Shown here piece by piece: positions 25,301 through 34,300 of a stretch of 35,675 nucleotides of DNA. Positions within the stretch are counted from its first letter, which is position 1; each line of letters starts with the position of its first letter. Position numbers and translations under genes: made by a program. Below the pieces are notes generated by a model. The model was not told the origin of the DNA. It made no database searches and was given only the letters and a program-made list of their open reading frames with translations. The stretch lies in the IMG/VR virus record IMGVR_UViG_3300047353_000486, positions 1 to 35,675 of that record, one strand, 5' to 3'. The DNA comes from a virus.

Positions 25301-28300
25301 ATTTACAAGCGAAGGCTTTGTACAGATTGCTAACGATTACGTTCTTGCTGTAGATGATACAGTTACAATTTACGAATACGAATCAACTGATGCTTCGTAC
25401 ATTCCACCTACTCCAACAAAGTTAGGTTTGTATCCTTTACACAAGCCAATAAAATTTACTGACAATACATATCAAGAACCACGTGTGCTTATCAAAGGAC
25501 ATGACGGCAGTGTTGTTAAAGCATACAATGATTATCGAGATGATATTATTTTAGAGATTGAAAAAAGAATCTACAATAATGTTAAAGTAAGTTACGATTC
25601 TACAATATTTGATATTGATGCTTTCCTTGGACACCCTTCAAGAGATACAGGATTTACAAGAGAAGATTCAGAGAACGTTACTATTACTGATTTTGTTGAA
25701 TGGTTAAGCATTGCAGGTGATCCTGATTACACAGATATTTCATTCTATGACAGAGCAGATCCATTTACTTGGAACTATTCTAAACTTGCTGATCCAGATG
25801 GATTACCTTTACCAGGTTTCTGGAGAGGAATTTATAATAGATATTTAGGCACAGATACTCCGCATACAACGCCATGGAAAGTTTTAGGTTACATTGATCA
25901 ACCAACTTGGTGGGAAACAGTTTATGGTCCAGCACCATACACAGCAGAAAATTTAATTCTTTGGGGAGACCTTGAAAAAGGTTTAGTGCGTGAGCCTAAC
26001 AAACCTATTAGATATAAAACAAATTATAAAAGAAAAGATTTAACAAAATACATTCCTGTTAACACACAGGGTAATTTAATAAGTCCATATGACAGCGGAT
26101 ATGCACAAGGACTTATTGTACCTGAAACAGATAACTCATTTGTGTTTGGTGATGAGTCACCAGTTGAAACAGCATGGCGTAGAAGTTCGGAATGGCCTTT
26201 TGCATTATTACTTGCATATTTAATTCATCAACCTGCTAAGGTAATGGGTGTAGGATTTGATAGAGCAAGAATTATACGTAATCCAGCAGGTGGAATTGTT
26301 TATTCAGAAAACAACAAACGTTTAGAACCAAAGAATATTGTATTCCCTAATACAGTAGAAGACACTACACGTATAACTACAGCAGGTCTTGTTAACTATA
26401 TTTTCAATTATATTAATGCAGACGTAACAAAACTAAACAAAGCATATAGTGAAAGTGTTAAAGGTCTTGAAGTACAACTTGGATTTAAGGTTGGCGGATT
26501 TACTACAAAAGATAAGTTTAGATTATTACTTGATTCAAGAACACCTAATAACAAGGGTAATGTTTTTATTCCAGATGAAAACTATAAAATATTCTTAAAC
26601 ACAAGTTCACCAATTGACACAGTTTCTTACAGTGGTGTAATTGTTGAAAAACGTCCAGCAGGATTTGTTGTTAAAGGTTATGACAAAAGCAAACCTTACT
26701 TTGATTATTTCCAACATATTGAACGTGCCGCTGATCCAGTTGTTAATGTAGGTGGTGTTAGTGAAAACTTCTTAGAGTGGACACCAGGTGAACGTTATGT
26801 TGAAGGACAAATTATACGTACTGGCACAAGTTTTTATCGTGTAAAGACTACAGGAATATTTGCAACTATCACAGATGACAACTTTATTAAACTTGCAGAG
26901 TTACCAATTGAAGGTGGTAGAGAAGGTATCCTTAGAAGAGAGTTTGAATCAACTACTTCTAAACTAAACTACGGTACAATGTTAAGAACTACACAAGAAG
27001 TTATTGACTTTTTGTTAGGCTATGAGCAATACTTAATTAAACAAGGATTTGACTTTAGTGCATTTAACAGAGAACTTGAAACTATTGAGAACTGGGAATT
27101 AAGTGCAAGAGAGTTTTTATTCTGGACTACACAAAACTGGAGTGAAGGTGCATTATTAACACTTTCTCCAAGTGCTATTAATTTAAACTTTAGAAGAGAA
27201 TATGCAGTAGTTGACAATATCTTTGATAACTTTTATGATTACACATTATTAAAAGCAGACGGTCAAAAACTTAAAGAAGAATTTACAAATACGTTGCGTA
27301 GTAGTCAAAACAGTTTTGGCTTACAACTTAAAAATACTGCTGACGGAATATACTTTTTAAAATTACCGCTTGTACAAAAAGAGCATGTTTGTTTACTTGA
27401 TAACAAAACAGTATTCAATGATACAATTTACAATCCGGCACCAGGATATAGACAAGCAAGAATTAAGATATTAGGTTACAGAACTACAGACTGGAATGGT
27501 GGTTTACATATTCCAGGATTTACTTACGATGGTGTTACAGTAAAAGATTGGCAAGAAAATAAAGATTATGATATTGCTGATGTTGTACAATATAAAACTT
27601 TTTATTATAGTGCAAAATATAAAATTCAAGGTAGCACAAACTTCTTTGAAGACGATTGGTATAAACTACCTGCAAAACCTAAATCAGAACTTGTACCAAA
27701 CTTAGATTACAAAGCAAATCAGTTTGCAGACTTTTATGATTTAGACACAGATAACTTTGACAGTGAACAGCAACGTATGGCACAACACTTAACAGGTTAT
27801 CAGAAACGTAAGTATATTGAAAATATTATTAATGATGATGTTTCACAGTATAAATTTTATCAAGGATATATTCAAGATAAAGGTACAACTAATTCATTAA
27901 AGAAATTATTTGATGCATTATCTAATACAGAAAATTCAAGTTTAGAGTTTTTTGAGGAATGGGCATTTAAGGTTGGACAGTATGGAGCCAATGGAGGCTT
28001 TGAAGAAATTGAGTATAAACTTGACGAAGGTAAATTTAGATTAAGTCCTCAACCATTCCAATTGGTACAAAACATTGATCCGTTAGCAACAGATCTTGTT
28101 TACAGATATGTACCATCAGATGCTTACAGCAAACCAGCAGATTATAATCATGCTCCTTTCCCAACAAAATATATTCCGGAAGATGAGTCATATATTAAGA
28201 CAGCAGGATATGTTGCAGAAGCAGACATTGATTTCAAAGTTACAAATTATGATGATATACTTGCACTTGATCCTAATACAATTGATGTAGGAAAATATAT

Positions 28301-31300
28301 TTGGGTCGCTAAAAAGTCGCAAACATGGGACGTTTTACGTCAAACAGAAACACCATTCAAAGTAAGTGCTATTGTAAACTCGGATAGTTCGGGCATGATA
28401 GAGATTACAACAGGTAAAGCACCTGCGTTTGTTAAAGATGATATTATTAGTATACTTGGTACAGGTGATACTGACAGGTTTTATAAAGTACAAAGAACAA
28501 GTCTTAATACAATCTATGCTACAACGTCTGGAGAACAAAAAGACTTACCAGAGATTTCAGCATTCATTACACAATTAATTAGTGTAAGGGTTGACGACCT
28601 TAATGGTGTTAATACAAAAATTACAAGAGACAATGTTAGCAACAACGAAAGAGTATGGGTTGATCATGATGAAAACAATAGATGGGCAGTTGTAGAAAAC
28701 AGAAACAAATATGATTTAAAACAGCAAACCTTTAGTAACAGCATTGAAGGTATATTAGGAACTGATACTAATAACTTTGGAACAAGTATTAGTGCAAATG
28801 CAACTAACAGCATTATTCCAGTTGGTGTACCAGGTGAAACTGAAAACGGTAGAGTAGACATTTACTTTAGAGCATCAGAAAACCTTAAGGCTGTACAATC
28901 ACAAATACTTGATATGCCAGATGGGTATATGAGTAGTGGCGAAAATAGTTTTGGTCAAAGCACAAATATATCAACAGATGGCAAATGGTTAATTGTTGGT
29001 ATACCGTATGCTTCGAATGTTAAGTCTTTTTATAAAGGAGACTTTAATAGTGCTTCAACTTACACACAAGAAGATATTGTAAAATACACTAATCAATACT
29101 GGAAAGCAAAAACTACAGTTGAGCCACAAGATCCAGATTTAGAATATCAAACATTTGACTCTCATGTACAGGCACTTGTTAGTACAAGAGAAAATAATGC
29201 ATATAGTAACTTACAATTTATATTAAGAGGTAATTTTAGTTTCCCTGAAGAACTTACAGACCATGTATTGATCAGAGCACCTAAAACACAGTACTCCGGA
29301 ACAGAAGTAGGCGACAAGTTACAGTTATTATGGAATGACATTAACACAAGATATCCAAGTGGTATAGCACCTTTCAATAATGACCCGTTAATGACTAAGG
29401 CATACTTCGACGGTGAACATGCTATTGTACAAAAAATTGATGATATACTTTTAATTGATAATACAAAAGCAATTCCAAGTGTAGGAGAAACAATTAGTAG
29501 TGCAACAGCAGTGGCAGAAGTTACTTATGTACATACTACAGGTGATAACAGAAGTTTAATTTATGTTAAAGATGCTAATGGATTGTTTGAAACAACAGGT
29601 ACATTATTTGTTGGTGACATTGAGATTGGTGTATTTGAAAGAGCAGTACAACAAGATGAGAATTACTTAGGTGGTTGGTGGCAAATTGCTGGACCAAATG
29701 CAAGTTTCACTTCAACAGTTACTATTGAAACTAAACCATATCTTGTTATTCAAGACATTATTAAAACAGGTGTATCACGTAGTATAAAATATTATGAAAA
29801 TGCACTAAGAATCCAGGATAATTTAACAGACCAGAATCCTACAATAACAAGTTACATTGAAACTTTATCATTCTTAGGTGATAGTGGTAACGTACTTTCA
29901 GACAAATGGGTATTTAGAGCACCAGCAACTTTAACAAGTAATCTTGTAGTAGGAAATACATTTAATTTTTACTTTAGTGAATATGCAACTGCTGATAATT
30001 TAATTCAAGATCCAGGTGTAATAAGTCCTGAACTAACACACGACTATCTAAACAGAACAGAACATACTATTAATGATATTTGGAACGGTTGGATTGAAGT
30101 AAATCTTACAGCATTTGATGATAGAGGTTCACCAACACCAAGTGATCCAGACTACAATCCTAATTATGGTCAACCTTTTATTCCTGTTGTTGGAGATACA
30201 GTACAAGATAACGACACACTTGCAACGGCAGAAGTTGCAGGAGTAGAAAAACTGTTTAATACTTTAAGACTATGGGTTAAAAATGTTAATGGTACTTGGA
30301 AGTTTGGTTCACAGAACAGCGACATTTCAAGTTTAAGTATTAACGGTGGTTCACAAGGCGCAGGCGTTGTAAGACTTGTTGGTACAATTAACACAAGACA
30401 TTTAGAATCAGATACAGCAGGCCCGATTATTGTTGTAGATAGAGGAACAAACTTAACAGTAGGTTCAACAAGAACATTACAAGGATTTGAATACTGGATT
30501 TATGACAGTGTAGAACAGTCAGGTATCGCAAGAGATGCAAATCCACCAAGTAATACTAATAATGATTGGCAAAGAGTTTACAATATTACTGCAAACAATG
30601 CCGGTGTTGCAAGTGCATTTACAAGACAAGGTGCATACGCAATTTTCGAAAGAAATACAAGTAACTTCTACAACTTGCATAACATTTATATTATGCCTGA
30701 TGCACAAAGCAGTAGACACTTAGGTGCAAAAGTTGAAATGGTTACACACAATGACGGAACTTATACTGCATACTTGTTAAGCAAAGGTAACGGAACGTTT
30801 AATCAACCAGGCAGAATCAATGTTATAAAATATGACAGAATTAACGGTTGGATTTTAGGACAAGATGTAGATTACAAAGGCGACTTTAGTGAAACTGTAA
30901 CATACAGACAAGGCGAATATGTAAAATACCTTGGATTAATTTATCAAGCACAAACAAATATTATTGCAAGTGCATGGAACGAATCAAATTGGACAGTAGT
31001 TACAGAAGGTCTTGATCTAAATGGTTACTTGCCAAACGATACAGGATTTATTATTGGTGATGATAGTGCAATTCAAAACAACAACTTATATGAGTTTGGT
31101 ACAGAATACGGAATTAGCAGTGATGGAGAAGTATTAGCAACTATTGTTAAGTATGGTGATGCTATAGATAGTTCCATTAATACACCGAAGTTAGCAATTT
31201 ACAGAAAAGTATTAGGACACTTCCTGTTTAGTCAAGTAATTGATGCTTATGCGGCAGACATTGGCTTTGGAAGTTCTGTAACAGTTTCCAATGATGGTAG

Positions 31301-34300
31301 ATTTGTTGCAGTAGGTGCTCCTAAATATAGCAATCAATATGTAAATCAAGGTACAGTATTCATTTACGAAAGCATTAACGGCACATTCGAAATGGTACAA
31401 CACCTAACTGGACCTAAAGGAATTGCAAATGAGAAGTTTGGTACTGTTGTTAAGTACGGAACTGATAGACTTGCAGTACATTCAGCAGGTGGTGACCTTA
31501 CAAGTATTACAGAATTTGATGGAGGCATAACAGCATTTGATAATGGAACTACATTATTCAATACATCATTAATTGATACTGGTGAAGTTTTTGTTTACGA
31601 ACTGTTAGGTAACAGATATGTGTATGCAGACAAGTTAGAATTTGCAGATAGCAAAGCATTATACTTTGGTAAGACAATGTTTATTAATGGTAACCACATT
31701 TATGTTGGTATACCTTCTTACAAGAGAGATGATAACAACAGTAGAGGAACTTTATTAGATTATAGATCAACTCCTAATACTAAATTATGGGAAAAAATTA
31801 GATCTGCAAGACCATTAGTTGACCTAAGTAGATTCAAAGGTATTAGTTTATACAATAAAAATACAAATCAAGTTACAGAATATATTGACTACATTGATCC
31901 TGCACAAGGAAAAATTGCAGGAACGGCTGAAACTGAACTATCATTCAAAACAACTTATGATCCGTGTACATATAATATAGCAACTGATACAACAGTTGTA
32001 AAAGATGAAACAATGTTTAACACAACTGACAATGTTGGTAAGTTATGGTGGGATATTGACGCTGTAAGATTTTTAAATCCATACAGCAATACAGGAAACA
32101 TCTTTACTACAAGTAACACAATGAACGAAGTGTTCCCAGGAACAGAAGTTGAAGTTTATGAATGGGTTGAAAGCACATTACTTCCAAGTGAGTGGGACGA
32201 AGAAGCAGATACAGAAACTGCTTTGGCACAAGGTATTAGTGGTAAATCTAAATACGGTGACAATGCATACAGTACAAGACGTGTATATGATGAAGAAGCA
32301 CAGAAGTTTACAACTTTCTACTACTACTGGGTAAGAAATAAGAAAACTACTCCAGATGCACCAGGCAGAACTTTAAGTGCCGCAGACGTACAAGAATTAA
32401 TTAGAGATCCATCAGGTGCAGGACTAAAATTTGCAACTATGCTTGATAAGAATGAGTGGACTTTACATAACTTACAAAGTTCTATCACAGGAGATGATAC
32501 AGTTCTTAAGTTTGCGTATTGGAATATTAATGAAACTGATAAAAATGTACATAATCAATACAAAATTATTACAGACGGGTTAGCAACAAGTCTTCCTAAA
32601 ACAGATTTAGAATTAAAATGGTTTGACAGTTTAATTGGCTTTGATAACCAAGGTAGACCTGTTCCAGATAGACAATTAACTGAAAGAGATAGGTATGGTA
32701 TTTTAAATGATCCAAGACAATCTATCTTTGTAAACAGAATTGAAGCATTAAAACAACTTGTTGAAAGAACAAACAGTGTTCTTAAGGAAAATATCTTAAT
32801 TGATGACTTTGATCTAAGTGATTTCCAAAGCAATGATGCTATTCCAACTTTAGCATCAAGAAGATTTGACACAGAGATTGATAGTGATAGCGAATTAAGT
32901 TTTGTACCAGTAGGTAGATTAAAACAAGCAACTATTAATTTAACTATTCAAGACGGTAAAATCCTAAGAGCAGATGTTATTGAACAGGGTTACGGTTATA
33001 AAACAGTACCAACAACACAAATCACAACAAACACAGGTGAAGGTGCTGTTATTGAACTTACAATGAACAATGTAGGACAGATACAAACAGCAACAGTTGT
33101 TAAGAGTGGTAGTAACTATGCACAAACAGATACAATCAGAGTTAGACCGTTTACAGTTCTTACAACAATAGATGCAAGTTACGCCAACAAGTGGTCATTA
33201 TACGAATATGTAGGTGGCGAACAAACTTGGAATAGAATTAAGAGTCAAAGATATGACGTAAAACCTTATTGGTCATATGTTGATTGGTATGCAACAGGTT
33301 ACAATGAACTAACAAAAGCAGACTTTGTAATTAATGAAACGTATGAGTTAGAATCATTAGAGGATTCATTCAACAGTATTGTTAAAATTAACAATGTAGG
33401 ATCAGGCGGTTGGTTATTATTACAAAAAATTGACGATCAAGCAGATGTAGACTATACAATAAATTACAGAACTATTGGTAGACAAAATGCAACAATACAA
33501 TTATCAAAATCATTGTATGATTACAGTGAAGACTTAATTGGTTATGACTCATATGGTTATGATGACAGTGCATTTGATATACAACCAATTGATGAAATGC
33601 GTATTATCTTAACAGCATTAAGAGATAAAATATTTGTTGACGAACTTGCTATTGAATATAACAAATTATTCTTTGCACAAATGCGTTATATTTTATCAGA
33701 ACAAAAATTTGTAGACTGGATGTTTAAAACTTCATTCATCAAAGCAAAACATAATCTTGGTAAACTAAGAAAAGACATTACATTTAATAATGACTTCTTA
33801 GAAAGTTATGAGGAGTATGTAAAAGAAGTCAAACCATACAAATCTAAAATTAGAGAATACCTAAGTACATACGAAGGTGATGAGAAATCAGAAAACATGG
33901 TTACTGACTTTGACTTACCACCATTCTACAGCGACACAGCAGGAAGAATTGTACCACAAACAGTTAGAGTTGTTAATGATGAAATAGTAACATCATCTAA
34001 CATTACAAGTTATCCAAGCAAACATTGGGTAGACAATGCAAGTTTCCAAATTAAACAGGTTGATGTTTTTGATGCAGGTAGTGGTTATGAAAATGCACCA
34101 GGAGTAGAATTTGTAGGCGGTGGCGGAACAGGAGCCAAGGCAACAGCGTATGTTGGCGGTGGAAAAATTACAGAGATTAAAATAGACAATCCAGGAACAG
34201 GTTATGTGTCTGCACCAACAGTAGTGCTTAACGGCGCAGTAGCAGATGGCGGCAAGACTGGTAGAGCAAGTGCAATCATAGGTAATACAAATTTAAGAAC

